Source: Streptomyces sp. NBC_01463
GTDB taxonomy: Bacteria > Actinomycetota > Actinomycetes > Streptomycetales > Streptomycetaceae
Assembly (NCBI GenBank): GCA_036227345.1
Contig: CP109468.1
Coordinates: forward strand, 3,596,001 to 3,660,000
DNA: 64,000 bases
Reading direction: 5' to 3'
Below the pieces are notes generated by a model. The model had not been told where the DNA came from, did not search any database, and was given only the letters and a program-made list of their open reading frames with translations. The translations under genes were made by a program, and so were the position numbers. This document shows positions 9,791 to 19,226 of this stretch, piece after piece. Numbering within the stretch: position 1 is the first letter of the stretch; the number at the start of each line of letters is the position of its first letter.

Positions 9791-10786
9791 GTGATCACTT
9801 CGCCGACACGGAGCACGAGCCGACGCGCCGAGCCCGCCGCGACGCCGTACGTCGACCTCTCCCGGGCGGAGTGGAGCGCACTGCGCGACAAGACGCCGCT
9901 GCCGCTGACCGCCGACGAGGTGGAGCGGCTGCGCGGGCTCGGGGACGTCATCGACCTCGACGAGGTGCGGGACGTCTACCTGCCGCTCTCGCGCCTCCTC
10001 AATCTGTACGTCCAGGCCACGTCCGGACTGCGCGGCGCCCTGAACACCTTCCTCGGGGACGCGGGCAACGGGCACGGGGCGCAGCGCGGGACCCCGTTCG
10101 TCATAGGGGTCGCGGGCAGTGTCGCGGTGGGGAAGTCCACCAGTGCCCGAATCCTCCAGGCGCTGCTGGCCCGCTGGCCGGAGCACCCGCGGGTGGAGCT
10201 GGTGACCACGGACGGGTTCCTGCTGCCGATGAAGGAGCTCCACGCGCGCGGGCTGATGTCGCGCAAGGGCTTCCCCGAGTCGTACGACCGGCGCGCCCTG
10301 ACCCGCTTCGTCGCCGACATCAAAGCGGGCAAGGACGAGGTGACGGCCCCCGTCTACTCGCACCTGATCTACGACATCGTGCCCGGTGAGCGGCTCACCG
10401 TACGGCGGCCCGACATCCTCATCGTCGAGGGGCTGAACGTGCTGCAGCCCGCGCTGCCCGGCAAGGACGGCCGCACCCGGGTCGGGCTCGCCGACTACTT
10501 CGACTTCAGCGTGTACGTGGACGCGCGGCCCGAGGACATCGAGACCTGGTACCTCAACCGCTTCCGCAAGCTGCGCGCCACGGCGTTCCAGGACCCGTCC
10601 TCGTACTTCCGCAAGTACACGCAGGTCTCCGAGGCGGAGGCGATGGAGTACGCGGCGACGATGTGGCGGACCATCAACAAGCCCAATCTGGTGGAGAACG
10701 TCGCGCCGACGCGGGGCCGTGCCACGCTGGTCCTGCGCAAGGGGCCGGACCACAAGGTCCAGCGGCTGTCACTGCGCAAGCTCTGA
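9791..10786 (+). CDS. coaA: Type I pantothenate kinase
   Basis: A 331-residue cytoplasmic kinase that phosphorylates pantothenate, the first step of coenzyme A synthesis. The P-loop [12 protein letters not shown] is at residues 106-117, and the bacterial CoaA signatures [16 protein letters not shown] and [12 protein letters not shown] follow in order. Length fits the family (about 310-330). Start is GTG 9791; an ATG just upstream is closed by a stop after three codons. No clear Shine-Dalgarno is visible. It is 18 bp from the DUF389 gene and probably co-transcribed with it. Confidence 0.96.
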   Translation: MITSPTRSTSRRAEPAATPYVDLSRAEWSALRDKTPLPLTADEVERLRGLGDVIDLDEVRDVYLPLSRLLNLYVQATSGLRGALNTFLGDAGNGHGAQRGTPFVIGVAGSVAVGKSTSARILQALLARWPEHPRVELVTTDGFLLPMKELHARGLMSRKGFPESYDRRALTRFVADIKAGKDEVTAPVYSHLIYDIVPGERLTVRRPDILIVEGLNVLQPALPGKDGRTRVGLADYFDFSVYVDARPEDIETWYLNRFRKLRATAFQDPSSYFRKYTQVSEAEAMEYAATMWRTINKPNLVENVAPTRGRATLVLRKGPDHKVQRLSLRKL

Positions 10787-10804
10787 CTCCGGAAAGGGTG
10801 CACC

Positions 10805-11770
10805 GTGCTGCATCTGCGCCTGATCGTCCCCGCCGACCGTACGGACGAGGTGGTGGGCCTCCTGGAGCGTACGGTCGGCACCGCCCACCTCGCGGTACTG
10901 CCGGGGGTCGCGCGCGACCCGGTGGGCGACGTGGTGCTGTGCGACGTGGCGCGTGAGGCCGGCGACGAGCTGATCGGGGCGCTGCGGCGGCTCGGGGTCG
11001 ACGAGTACGGCTCGATCACCGTCGAGAACATGGATCTGACGCTCTCCGCGAGGGCCGACCGGGCCGAGGAGGACGCGCCGGGCGAGGGCTCGGACGCGGT
11101 GCTGTGGGAGGAGCTGACGGACGCCACCCACGAGGAGTCGACGTTCAGCGTCACCTACGTGGCGTTCCTGTCGGTGGCGACGATGCTCGCGGCCTGCGGT
11201 GTGATGCTCGACAACGCGATCCTGATCGTGGGCGCGATGGCGGTGGGCCCGGAGTTCGGGCCGCTGGCCGGGATCTCCACGGCCCTGGTGCAGCGCGCCC
11301 CGCGGCTGGCGGCGCGGTCGCTGTGGGCGCTGGTCGGCGGGTTCGCCGCGGCCATGGTGCTGACCGCCGGCTTCGCCTGGCTGATGGACGTCTTCGGGCT
11401 GTTCTCCCCCTCGATGATCGAGGCGCCCCGGCCCAACACGGCGTTCATCTGGCAGCCGGACTGGATGTCGTTCGTGGTGGCGTTCCTCGCGGGCATCGCC
11501 GGGACGCTCTCGCTGACCTCGGCGAAGTCCGGGGCGCTGATCGGTGTCGCGATCTCCGTGACGACCGTGCCCGCCGCGGCCAACGCCGCGGTGGCGTTCA
11601 GCTACAGCGACTACAGCCAGATGACGGGCTCCACCCAGCAACTCCTCGCCAACCTGGGCGGCATCGTGGTCGCGGGGACGCTGACGCTGCTGGTCCAGCG
11701 GGCACTGTGGAACGCGATGCGCCGCCGCGCGACCGGGAACGGTGGCCGGCAGGTGACCGGCCACAGCTGA
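10805..11770 (+). CDS. DUF389 integral membrane protein
   Basis: A 321-residue protein. A soluble N-terminal ferredoxin-like region (residues 1-85) precedes a DUF389 membrane core of about six helices starting near residue 118. The core includes DNAILIVGAMAVGPEFGPLAG, the hallmark segment of the family. The function of DUF389 proteins is not established. The start codon is GTG after GGAAAGGG. Close coupling to coaA is not known to be functional. Confidence 0.85.
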   Translation: MLHLRLIVPADRTDEVVGLLERTVGTAHLAVLPGVARDPVGDVVLCDVAREAGDELIGALRRLGVDEYGSITVENMDLTLSARADRAEEDAPGEGSDAVLWEELTDATHEESTFSVTYVAFLSVATMLAACGVMLDNAILIVGAMAVGPEFGPLAGISTALVQRAPRLAARSLWALVGGFAAAMVLTAGFAWLMDVFGLFSPSMIEAPRPNTAFIWQPDWMSFVVAFLAGIAGTLSLTSAKSGALIGVAISVTTVPAAANAAVAFSYSDYSQMTGSTQQLLANLGGIVVAGTLTLLVQRALWNAMRRRATGNGGRQVTGHS

Positions 11771-11879
11771 CCGGCCGCACGACCGAAAGAACGCGTCACG
11801 GACCGGCAAGGTGGCGCACTCCGGGACTGCCGAACACTCCCCCTGCGCCAACAGCCCGGCCGGTGACACGATTCCGGGC

Positions 11880-13424
11880 ATGGCCGATGCCCCGGAAGTA
11901 CTCTGCCGCCCCGTCAGGAGGCGCGCCCTGTGGTGGTTCGCCGCGTTCGGCGCGGCCGGCTCGGGTCTGGCCGCGGTGGGCGCCCGGTACGGGCGCGGGC
12001 CCCTGGCCGTGTGGATCACCGTGGGCCTGTCGCTCGCGCTCCTGTCCGTCCTCTGCGCGTACGCGGCCACCTCCCGGGTCGGCGCGGACGAGTACGGCGT
12101 GCACTCCCGGACGCTGCTGCGCCGGCGCGACATGGCCTGGCCCGACATCGCCGACCTGCGCACGTACCTCCAGTACGGGCGGAACCAGGAGATCCGCCGG
12201 GTCAGTGTGCTGCTGCGCGACGGCCACACGCGGCGGCTGCCGCTGCCGATGAGCGGGACGTCCGGGGACCGCGCGGAGTTCGACGCGAAGCTGGCCGCGC
12301 TCCGCGCGCTGCACCGCCGCCACGGAGACCCCGAGTCGGACCACGTGCCCGTCATCACCGGCCGGGCCGCCGGGCACAGCACGGCCGTGCTGTGGCTCGT
12401 GTGCGTGCTGCTGCTCGCGGGCGCGGGCCTGGCCGCGTCGTTCGTCCCGTCCGTCGGGGCGGAGAAGCGGGCGTGGACGGCCGCCGTCCCCTGCACCGCC
12501 GCCACGCCCGCCACGGAGCGGGGCGAGTGCCTGAGCACCCAGCACGCCGTGATCGCACGGACGAAGATCAGCCGGGGAAACCAGCGCAGCTGGCTGTACT
12601 TCGCCGACGGCCGGCCGCTGGAACGGCTCGGGGTCTCCCAGGACGGCGCCGCGGGGTTCCACCCCGGTGACCGCGTCGAACTGACCGTCTGGCGGCACCG
12701 GGTGCGGGCGGTCGCCACCAACGACCACGTGTGGCGCGATCACTTCACCGGCGCCGGGGACGTGGCCGTCGTCGCGGCCGGATGCGCCCTCGCCGCGGGC
12801 TACCCCGGCGCCCGGCTGCTGCTGCGCCGCCGCGGGCGACGGCTGCCGGACGACGACGTCCTGCCCTCGGCCCTGCCGTTCGCGGCCGCGCTCGTGGGTA
12901 CGGCCCTGTGGCTGATGCCGCTCTGCTATCTCCGGCCCACGGAACCGCTCGACTCGCCCGTGACCCTCACCTGGGCCGCCGCGGGCACGGCGGTCAGCCT
13001 GGGGATGTTCACTGCGGCCTGGCGCGCCACCCGCATCCGTACACCAGGCGACACCCCGCCCACCACCACTCTGGAACAGGCGGACCACTTCCTGGCCGCC
13101 CGCTTCCTCGATCACACCGACTACAACCCGCACGGCTTCGGCACCCACATCGTCCTCGGCGACGGCCCGCCCGCGGTGACGCCCCACCCCGGCCCGGGCA
13201 GGTTCGCGGCCCGGCGGATCCCCGCGGAGCGGCTCACCGTCACCCGAGTACGGCGGGCCAGGGGCAGCGACGGCGACAGCGTCCCGAGGGGCTGGCACAT
13301 CGCCGAGCTGGACGACGCGGGCGAGCCGGTCCGCCTCGCGGCGGCGCCGGAGGACCTGACCCGCATCATCGACGCGCTGGGCTGCGTCCGCCCGGCACCG
13401 GACGCGGAAAGGGCCCGGCCGTGA
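11880..13424 (+). CDS. Large PH-like membrane protein, function unknown
   Basis: A 514-residue protein starting at MADAPEV. Two membrane helices lie at ~17-62. A soluble stretch at ~63-150 reads like a bacterial PH domain (VGADEYGVHSRTLLRRRDMAWPDIADLRTYL, then VSVLLRDGHTRRLPLPM). Further helices lie near 167-190 and in the second half (~300-400), followed by a soluble C-terminus. No enzymatic motif is visible. The TGA stop lies in the loop of the following terminator hairpin. Confidence 0.68.
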   Translation: MADAPEVLCRPVRRRALWWFAAFGAAGSGLAAVGARYGRGPLAVWITVGLSLALLSVLCAYAATSRVGADEYGVHSRTLLRRRDMAWPDIADLRTYLQYGRNQEIRRVSVLLRDGHTRRLPLPMSGTSGDRAEFDAKLAALRALHRRHGDPESDHVPVITGRAAGHSTAVLWLVCVLLLAGAGLAASFVPSVGAEKRAWTAAVPCTAATPATERGECLSTQHAVIARTKISRGNQRSWLYFADGRPLERLGVSQDGAAGFHPGDRVELTVWRHRVRAVATNDHVWRDHFTGAGDVAVVAAGCALAAGYPGARLLLRRRGRRLPDDDVLPSALPFAAALVGTALWLMPLCYLRPTEPLDSPVTLTWAAAGTAVSLGMFTAAWRATRIRTPGDTPPTTTLEQADHFLAARFLDHTDYNPHGFGTHIVLGDGPPAVTPHPGPGRFAARRIPAERLTVTRVRRARGSDGDSVPRGWHIAELDDAGEPVRLAAAPEDLTRIIDALGCVRPAPDAERARP

Positions 13425-13440
13425 GGCCGGGCCCTTTCCG
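13405..13440. terminator. Bidirectional terminator containing a stop codon in its loop
   Basis: A perfect 16-bp stem (CGGAAAGGGCCCGGCC at 13405-13420 with 13425-13440) closed by a GTGA loop. The loop contains the TGA stop of the upstream plus-strand gene, and the left arm is coding. It separates this gene from convergent glmM. Confidence 0.88.
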
Positions 13441-13455
13441 GGAAGCGGGGGCGGA

Positions 13456-14814
13456 TCAGCCCAGCGCGGACTTCACCACATCGGCCAGCCGGCCGGCCAC
13501 GGCACGCGCCTGCTCGATGTCGGCCGCCTCGACCATCACCCGTACCAGCGGCTCCGTGCCCGACTGGCGCAGCAGTACGCGGCCGGTGGCACCCAGCTCG
13601 CGCTCGGCCTCGGCGACGGCCGTGGCCAGCTCGGGGGAGGTGCTCACGCGGGACTTGTCGACGTCCGGGACGTTGACGAGCACCTGGGGCAGGCGCTCCA
13701 TCACCCCGGCCAGCTCGGCGAGCGAACGGCCGGTCGCGGCGACCCGGGCCGCCAGCATCAGGCCGGTCAGCGTGCCGTCGCCGGTCGTGGCGTGGTCCAG
13801 CACGATGACGTGACCGGACTGCTCGCCGCCCAGGGCGTAGCCCTCGGCCTTCATCGACTCCAGGACGTAGCGGTCGCCGACCGCGGTCTGGACGAGCTGG
13901 ATGCCCTCGCGCTCCATGGCGATCTTGAAGCCGAGGTTCGACATCACGGTGCCGACCACGGTGTCCTTGCGCAGCTGTCCGGCCTCGCGCATGGCGAGGG
14001 CGAGCACGGCCAGGATCTGGTCGCCGTCGATCTCCTCGCCCGCCGCGTCCACGGCCAGGCAGCGGTCGGCGTCACCGTCGTGCGCGATGCCGAGGTCGGC
14101 CCCGTGCTCGACGACGGCGGCGCGGAGCAGCCCCAGGTGCGTGGAGCCGCAGCCGTCGTTGATGTTGAGGCCGTCCGGCTCGGCGCCGATCGTGACGACC
14201 TCGGCGCCGGCCCGTGCGAACGCCTCGGGCGAGACGTGGGCGGCGGCGCCGTGCGCCTCGTCCAGGACGACCTTCAGGCCGTCGAGGCGGTTGGGCAGTA
14301 CGCCGATGAGGTGAGCGACGTACCGGTCGAAGCCCTCGGCGTAGTCGCTGATCCGGCCCACACCCGCGCCCGTGGGACGGGCCCACGGCTCACCGGTGCG
14401 GTGCTGCTCGTAGACCGTCTCGATGCGGTCCTCCAGCTCGTCGGCGAGCTTGTGGCCGCCGCGGGCGAAGAACTTGACACCGTTGTCCGGCATGGCGTTG
14501 TGGCTGGCGGAGAGCATCACCCCGATGTCGGCGCCCAGGACGCCGGTGAGGTACGCCACGGCCGGCGTCGGCAGCACGCCGACGCGCAGGACGTCGACGC
14601 CCGCGCTGGCGAGGCCGGCCACCACGGCGGCCTCCAGGAACTCTCCGGAGGCGCGGGGGTCGCGGCCGACCACGGCCGTCGGCCGATGGCCCTCGAAGGT
14701 GCCTGCCTCGGCCAGTACGTGCGCCGCCGCGACCGACAGGCCGAGCGCGAGCTCGGCCGTCAGGTCCGCATTGGCGACACCGCGCACGCCGTCCGTGCCG
14801 AAGAGTCGTCCCAC
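13456..14814 (-). CDS. glmM: Phosphoglucosamine mutase
   Basis: A 452-residue cytoplasmic enzyme that converts glucosamine-6-phosphate to glucosamine-1-phosphate for peptidoglycan precursors. It starts with the conserved LFGTDGVRG. The phosphoserine loop SASHN is at residues 102-106 (Ser104), the metal loop HDGDADRC is central, and [15 protein letters not shown] closes domain 4. Length fits the family (about 445). It lies 165 bp downstream of rpsI on the same strand but beyond a terminator, so it likely has its own promoter. Confidence 0.97.
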   Translation of the reverse strand: MGRLFGTDGVRGVANADLTAELALGLSVAAAHVLAEAGTFEGHRPTAVVGRDPRASGEFLEAAVVAGLASAGVDVLRVGVLPTPAVAYLTGVLGADIGVMLSASHNAMPDNGVKFFARGGHKLADELEDRIETVYEQHRTGEPWARPTGAGVGRISDYAEGFDRYVAHLIGVLPNRLDGLKVVLDEAHGAAAHVSPEAFARAGAEVVTIGAEPDGLNINDGCGSTHLGLLRAAVVEHGADLGIAHDGDADRCLAVDAAGEEIDGDQILAVLALAMREAGQLRKDTVVGTVMSNLGFKIAMEREGIQLVQTAVGDRYVLESMKAEGYALGGEQSGHVIVLDHATTGDGTLTGLMLAARVAATGRSLAELAGVMERLPQVLVNVPDVDKSRVSTSPELATAVAEAERELGATGRVLLRQSGTEPLVRVMVEAADIEQARAVAGRLADVVKSALG

Positions 14815-14919
14815 TGGTGTCCTCCGAAGGTGCTCCGAAACGCAAAAATTCAGACTAAGTAACCAACAAGCCTATGAACGCCTTATGCCGTTATATGCCC
14901 GAGGCTCTCAATAAACGAA

Positions 14920-14952
14920 CGCCCCGGCAGCACGAGGAGTGCCGCCGGGGCG
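14920..14952 (-). terminator. Terminator of the rplM-rpsI operon
   Basis: A 9-bp outer stem (14920-14928 with 14944-14952) plus a 4-bp inner stem (14930-14933 with 14939-14942) separated by one mismatch. On the minus strand it is followed by T-rich GTTCGTTTATTG. It lies 27 nt past the rpsI stop codon. Confidence 0.8.
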
Positions 14953-14979
14953 AACGTGTAACGCGGATGAGCAGGCGGT

Positions 14980-15501
14980 TTAGCGCTTGCTGTACTGCGG
15001 GGCCTTACGGGCCTTCTTGAGACCGGCCTTCTTGCGCTCGACCGCACGGTCGTCGCGGGAGAGGAAGCCGGCCTTCTTCAGCGTGGCGCGGTTGTTGTCC
15101 ACGTCCGCCTCGTTCAGCGAGCGGGCCACACCGAGACGCAGCGCGCCGGCCTGACCGGAGACACCGCCACCCGAGATGCGGGCCACGACGTCGTAGCGAC
15201 CGTCGAGCTCGAGAACCTTGAAGGGCTCGTTGACTTCCTGCTGGTGCACCTTGTTGGGGAAGTAGTCCTCAAGGGTGCGACCGTTGATCTTCCACTTGCC
15301 GGTGCCCGGGATGATCCGGACGCGGGCAATGGCGTTCTTGCGACGGCCAAGGCCGGCCGCGGGCTGCGGGTCGCCGAAGCGGCCCGCGAGCGACTCGGAG
15401 GTGTACTCACCCTCGACGGGGACCTCCGACTCGAAGGTGGTCACCTCGGCGAAGGTCTCTTCGCCCTCGGTGACGGGGGTCTCTGCAGTGGTCTCGGCCA
15501 C
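14980..15501 (-). CDS. rpsI: Ribosomal protein S9
   Basis: 173 residues. The conserved domain begins at [14 protein letters not shown] (about residue 50) and ends in the KAPQYSKR tail, whose terminal Lys-Arg reaches the P-site tRNA. The N-terminal ~48 residues are an acidic Glu/Thr/Ala-rich extension absent from the ~130-residue E. coli protein. The start is GTG. It follows rplM by 45 nt in the usual L13-S9 operon. Confidence 0.97.
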   Translation of the reverse strand: MAETTAETPVTEGEETFAEVTTFESEVPVEGEYTSESLAGRFGDPQPAAGLGRRKNAIARVRIIPGTGKWKINGRTLEDYFPNKVHQQEVNEPFKVLELDGRYDVVARISGGGVSGQAGALRLGVARSLNEADVDNNRATLKKAGFLSRDDRAVERKKAGLKKARKAPQYSKR

Positions 15502-15546
15502 GATTCTCCTCAGATCTTTCTTTACGTCTTTGGGGGGAGGCCGGAA

Positions 15547-15990
15547 CTACTGCGCGACCTGGGTGATCTCGTACGGGACCGGCTGCTGCGCAGCGTGCGG
15601 GTGCTGGTCGCCCGCGTAGACCTTCAGCTTCGAGATCATCTGGCGGCCCAGGGTGTTCTTGGGGATCATGCCCTTGATGGCCTTCTCGACGGCCTTCTCG
15701 GGGTTCTTCGCGAGGAGCTCGTCGTAACGAACGGAGCGGAGACCACCCGGGAACCCGGAGTGGCGGTACGCCATCTTCTGGGTCTTCTTGTTGCCCGACA
15801 GGTGAACCTTGTCGGCGTTGATGATGATGACGAAGTCGCCCATGTCCATGTGGGGGGCGTAGATCGCCTTGTGCTTGCCTCGGAGGAGGTTCGCAGCCGT
15901 GGTGGCCAGACGGCCCAGGACGATGTCCTCGGCGTCAATGATGTGCCACTGGCGAGTGACATCGCCGGGCTTGGGGCTGTACGTACGCAC
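15547..15990 (-). CDS. rplM: Ribosomal protein L13
   Basis: 147 residues, matching the family length. [20 protein letters not shown] at the N-terminus and [19 protein letters not shown] in the C-terminal half are diagnostic. L13 is an early assembly protein of the large subunit binding 23S rRNA. The GTG start has GAAGG about 8 nt upstream. It is the first gene of the operon; its promoter must lie in the region rightwards of 15990. Confidence 0.97.
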   Translation of the reverse strand: MRTYSPKPGDVTRQWHIIDAEDIVLGRLATTAANLLRGKHKAIYAPHMDMGDFVIIINADKVHLSGNKKTQKMAYRHSGFPGGLRSVRYDELLAKNPEKAVEKAIKGMIPKNTLGRQMISKLKVYAGDQHPHAAQQPVPYEITQVAQ

Positions 15991-16237
15991 TTCGTAGCCT
16001 TCGCTTCTTCAGTGGATGGGGTCCAGACACACGGCACCTCTGAAGCGATATGCAGCTGGGGCTCACAGTGCCGGGGACGCTGCCCGTATGCGAACCACTG
16101 GTAACTGCTCCAGGGAACCTACGTAAGGGCCCTTCGCGTGAGAACGACGAAGCCAATACGTATAACAATCCCCGACAGTACCCGCCTGCCCCCGGACGGG
16201 TCAAAACGGGTCGCCCCGGTCCGGGTGGCGGGGTTCC

Positions 16238-16260
16238 GTCCTCAATCGCCGGACGGGCTT
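16238..16260 (-). repeat. Copy of 23-bp dispersed intergenic repeat, inverted
   Basis: The reverse complement of 16238-16260 is identical over 23 bp to the copy at 22723-22745. It borders the large palindrome at 16299-16605. Confidence 0.75.
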
Positions 16261-16298
16261 GGTGTGTGCGGGTTCCCCGCGACCCGGGGGCGCCTGCC

Positions 16299-16605
16299 CC
16301 GGTGGGTGGGGGTCCGGTGCCCCTCCGGGGCGTCTCCTCAGACGACGAACGTTTCCAGTCCCACGCAGCGGGAGCCCGGTATGTGTTCGTCGTCCTGCGG
16401 GGACTCCCCTGCACGGCCCCGGACCCGGCCGCCGAGCGTCTGCGGCGTTCGTACCGCCGGTGTTCAGACGCACGCGAGAGTGGGTGGGGGCGTGCAGGGG
16501 CGTCCCCGCAGAAAAATGGCGTACTACCCGGCCCCCGCAACGTCTCGGGTGGCCACGCCAGTTTTTGAGGAGACGCCCCGGAGGGCCCCCACCCCCACCC
16601 ACCGG
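16299..16605. repeat. Nested long imperfect palindrome (~307 bp)
   Basis: Three concentric pairs of arms are visible. The outer pair: 16299-16312 with 16592-16605 (14 bp perfect) and 16321-16340 with 16566-16585 (20 bp perfect). The middle pair: 16395-16415 with 16491-16511 (20 of 21). The inner pair: 16436-16442 with 16465-16471 and 16443-16447 with 16455-16459. Sequence between the arms also looks like diverged inverted duplicates. It could be two inverted copies of a repeat, a MITE-like element, or a cruciform-forming terminator after the ABC-F gene. Confidence 0.75.
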
Positions 16606-16632
16606 ACAGAGGCGAACCCCCAAGCAGCGGAG

Positions 16633-18252
16633 CTACCGCGCCCGCGCGACCCGTCGCTCGTCCCACACCGGCTCCGTCGACTCCCGGACGACACCGTCCG
16701 ACCCGAAGACCAGGTACCGGTCGAAGGACTTCGCGAACCAGCGGTCGTGGGTGACGGCCATCACCGTGCCGTCGTAGACCTCCAGCCCGTCCTGGAGCGC
16801 CTCGGCCGACTCCAGGTCAAGGTTGTCGGTCGGCTCGTCCAGCAGCAGCGCGGTCGTGCCGGCCAGTTCCAGGAGGAGGATCTGGAAGCGGGCCTGCTGT
16901 CCGCCGGACAGCTTCTCGAACGGCTGGTCCCCCTGCCGCTCCAGCTCGTACCGCCGCAGCACGGACATCGCCCCGCCCCGGTCCTTGGCGTGCTCCGTCC
17001 ACAGGATCTCGACGAGCGTCTTGCCGAGGAGCTCCGGATGGGCGTGGGTCTGCGCGAAGTGCCCGGGCACCACCCTCGCCCCGAGCTTCCACTCCCCCGT
17101 GTGCGCGACCGGCTCGCCCGCCAGCAGCCGCAGGAAGTGCGACTTGCCCGACCCGTTGGACCCGAGGACGGCGACCCGCTCCCCGTAGTAGATCTCCAGG
17201 TCGAACGGTTTCATCAGCCCGGTGAGCTCCAGGTTCGTGCAGGTCACGGCCCGCACCCCGGTCCGCCCGCCGCGCAGCCGCATCTTGATCTCCTGCTCGC
17301 GCGGCGGCTCCGGCGGCGGGCCGGCGTCCTCGAACTTCTTGAAGCGGGTCTGCATCGCGTGGTAGCGGTTCGCCATGTCGGGGCTGTTCGCCGCCTGCTG
17401 CCGCATCCGCAGGACGAGCGCCTTCAGCCGGGCGTGCTCCTCCTCCCAGCGGCGCAGCAGTTCCTCGAAGCGGGCGAACCGTTCCTTGCGGGCCTCGTGG
17501 TACGTGTCGAATCCGGCACCGTGCACCCAGACGTCACTGCCGGCCGGGCTGGGCTCGACGCTGACGATCTTCTCCGCGGCGCGGGACAGCAGCTCCCGGT
17601 CGTGGGAGACGAAGAGGACCGTCTTACGGGTCTCCTTCAGCTTCTCCTCCAGCCAGCGCTTGCCGGGCACGTCCAGATAGTTGTCCGGCTCGTCGAGCAG
17701 CAGCACCTCGTCGGGCCCGCGCAGCAGCGCCTCCAGCACCAGCCGCTTCTGCTCACCGCCGGACAGCGTGCGCACCTCGCGGAACTGGGCCTTCTCGTAC
17801 GGAATGCCGAGCGCCGCCATGGTGCACATGTCCCAGACCGTCTCGGCCTCGTACCCGCGCACCTCCGCCCAGTCGCTGAGCGCCTGCGCGTACGTCATCT
17901 GCGCGGCCTCGTCGTCGACGGTGAGGATCAGCTCCTCGGCCCGGTCGACGGCCTGCGCGGCCTCGCGGATGCGGGGCTGGGCGACGGAGACCAGCAGGTC
18001 ACGCACGGTGCGCTCGTCGCGCACGGAACCGACGAACTGCTGCATCACGCCGAGCCCGCCGCTCACCGAGACCGAGCCGCCGTGCGGCTGGATCTCCCCG
18101 GCGAGCAGCCGCAGCAGCGTGGTCTTCCCGGCGCCGTTCGCCCCGACGAGGGCGACGACGGCACCGTCCGCGACACGGAACGAGGCATCGCCGAGCAGTA
18201 CCCGCCCGTCCGGTAGGTAGTACTCCAGATGGCCTGCTTCAAGATGTCCCAT
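16633..18252 (-). CDS. ABC-F family ATPase (ribosome-associated type)
   Basis: A 539-residue soluble protein with two ABC cassettes and no membrane helices. Cassette 1 has GANGAGKTT and LSGGEQKRLVLEALL, then LLLDEPDNYLD. Cassette 2 has GSNGSGKS, LSGGQQARFQ and LLLDEPTDNLDL. The linker (about residues 240-310) is charged and helical, as in ABC-F proteins that act on the ribosomal E-site in translation or antibiotic protection. Start at 18252 (MGHLEAGHLEYY); an ATG 15 nt upstream is possible. Location beside r-protein genes fits a translation role, but resistance cannot be inferred. Confidence 0.88.
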   Translation of the reverse strand: MGHLEAGHLEYYLPDGRVLLGDASFRVADGAVVALVGANGAGKTTLLRLLAGEIQPHGGSVSVSGGLGVMQQFVGSVRDERTVRDLLVSVAQPRIREAAQAVDRAEELILTVDDEAAQMTYAQALSDWAEVRGYEAETVWDMCTMAALGIPYEKAQFREVRTLSGGEQKRLVLEALLRGPDEVLLLDEPDNYLDVPGKRWLEEKLKETRKTVLFVSHDRELLSRAAEKIVSVEPSPAGSDVWVHGAGFDTYHEARKERFARFEELLRRWEEEHARLKALVLRMRQQAANSPDMANRYHAMQTRFKKFEDAGPPPEPPREQEIKMRLRGGRTGVRAVTCTNLELTGLMKPFDLEIYYGERVAVLGSNGSGKSHFLRLLAGEPVAHTGEWKLGARVVPGHFAQTHAHPELLGKTLVEILWTEHAKDRGGAMSVLRRYELERQGDQPFEKLSGGQQARFQILLLELAGTTALLLDEPTDNLDLESAEALQDGLEVYDGTVMAVTHDRWFAKSFDRYLVFGSDGVVRESTEPVWDERRVARAR

Positions 18253-18319
18253 GCACAGCATTGTCACGGGCGGCGAAGCCCTGGCCCAACCGGATTACGT
18301 TCCGTCTAGGATTCGCGGC

Positions 18320-19174
18320 ATGAGCTTTGGGCAAGGGGGGCCCTCCTGGGGGCCCGGGGGCACTGGGACTCCGGACTGGGCGGCGCTGGCCGAGGCGTCC
18401 GCGGCGCGCGCCAGGCGCAAGCGGTGGCTGATGATCGGCGGGGGCGCGCTGGCCACCGCGGCGGTCGCCGCGATCGTGGCGACGGCGGTCATCTCGACCA
18501 ACAAGAACGATCCGGCCGGCTCGGCCGGGAAGAACGCGAGCGAGCTGCCGTCGGCGACCGATCTGCCGAGCCGGACGGAGCAGCCCGAGCCGTCGTTCTC
18601 GTCGGTGGCCCCGCCGCCCCCGCCGGACCCGAAGGACTACATATCCGATGTGAGGAAGGACCGGGCGCCGGTCACGGTCGACGCCTTCTTCCCGGGCAAG
18701 AAGCTGACGATGGGCGACCGCGCCTACTCCAAGGGCGCCACGCACCGCACCACGAAGTGCGCGACCACCACTCAGGGCGCGCTCGGCGCGATCCTGGCGA
18801 ACAACGGCTGTGACCAGGTCATCCGGGCCACGTACAGCCGCAGCGGGGTGGCCGTCACGATCGGCCTCGCGGTCTTCGAGACGGAGGCCCAGGCCAAGAA
18901 GGCCGCCCAGCAGGCCAGCGGCGGCATGGCCTCGCTGAGCGGATCGGGTGTGCCGACCTTCTGCCGCGGTGGTTCGGTCTGCCGCCGCACGGCGAACTCG
19001 TACGGCCGGTACGCCTATTTCACGGTGGGCGGCTTCACCAGCGGGAAGAACGTCACCAAGGCCGACAAGGGCGTGTTCGCCGTCGGCGACGACCTGACCA
19101 ACTTCACGTTCCGCCAGATCCGCCACCGGGGCGAGGTCCAGGCCTCGGCGGCCGCCACCGCCCCGGCCGGCTGA
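18320..19174 (+). CDS. Membrane-anchored protein of unknown function, possibly leaderless
   Basis: A 284-residue protein. A Gly/Pro-rich N-terminus (1-20) and a basic patch ARARRKR (30-36) precede one membrane helix (about 36-58). A Ser/Pro-rich linker (75-95) leads to a C-terminal domain with four conserved-looking cysteines, probably outside the cell. TAGGAT at 18307-18312 ends 7 nt before the ATG, with no Shine-Dalgarno, suggesting a leaderless transcript; the -35 is weak. Divergent from the ABC-F gene. Confidence 0.72.
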   Translation: MSFGQGGPSWGPGGTGTPDWAALAEASAARARRKRWLMIGGGALATAAVAAIVATAVISTNKNDPAGSAGKNASELPSATDLPSRTEQPEPSFSSVAPPPPPDPKDYISDVRKDRAPVTVDAFFPGKKLTMGDRAYSKGATHRTTKCATTTQGALGAILANNGCDQVIRATYSRSGVAVTIGLAVFETEAQAKKAAQQASGGMASLSGSGVPTFCRGGSVCRRTANSYGRYAYFTVGGFTSGKNVTKADKGVFAVGDDLTNFTFRQIRHRGEVQASAAATAPAG

Positions 19175-19226
19175 TCCGCCCGTCCTTCGGTTCAGCCACC
19201 TCTCCCGGATGCGGAGGACCGCTGCT

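Larger units (their letters stand above)
15991..16632. other. 642-bp non-coding region between rplM and the ABC-F gene
   Basis: No credible gene. The rplM-proximal 250 bp should hold the rplM leader and promoter (minus strand), but I could not single out a convincing -35/-10 pair. Positions 16238-16260 carry the dispersed 23-bp repeat, and 16299-16605 a nested palindrome, both listed separately. Overlapping open frames here come from G+C-rich repeats. Confidence 0.6.

Noticed and set aside
16050..16623. Several open frames in the rplM-ABC-F gap
   Set aside because: They lie across the nested palindrome, and both strands give similar Arg/Pro/Gly-rich text, as expected for repeats.
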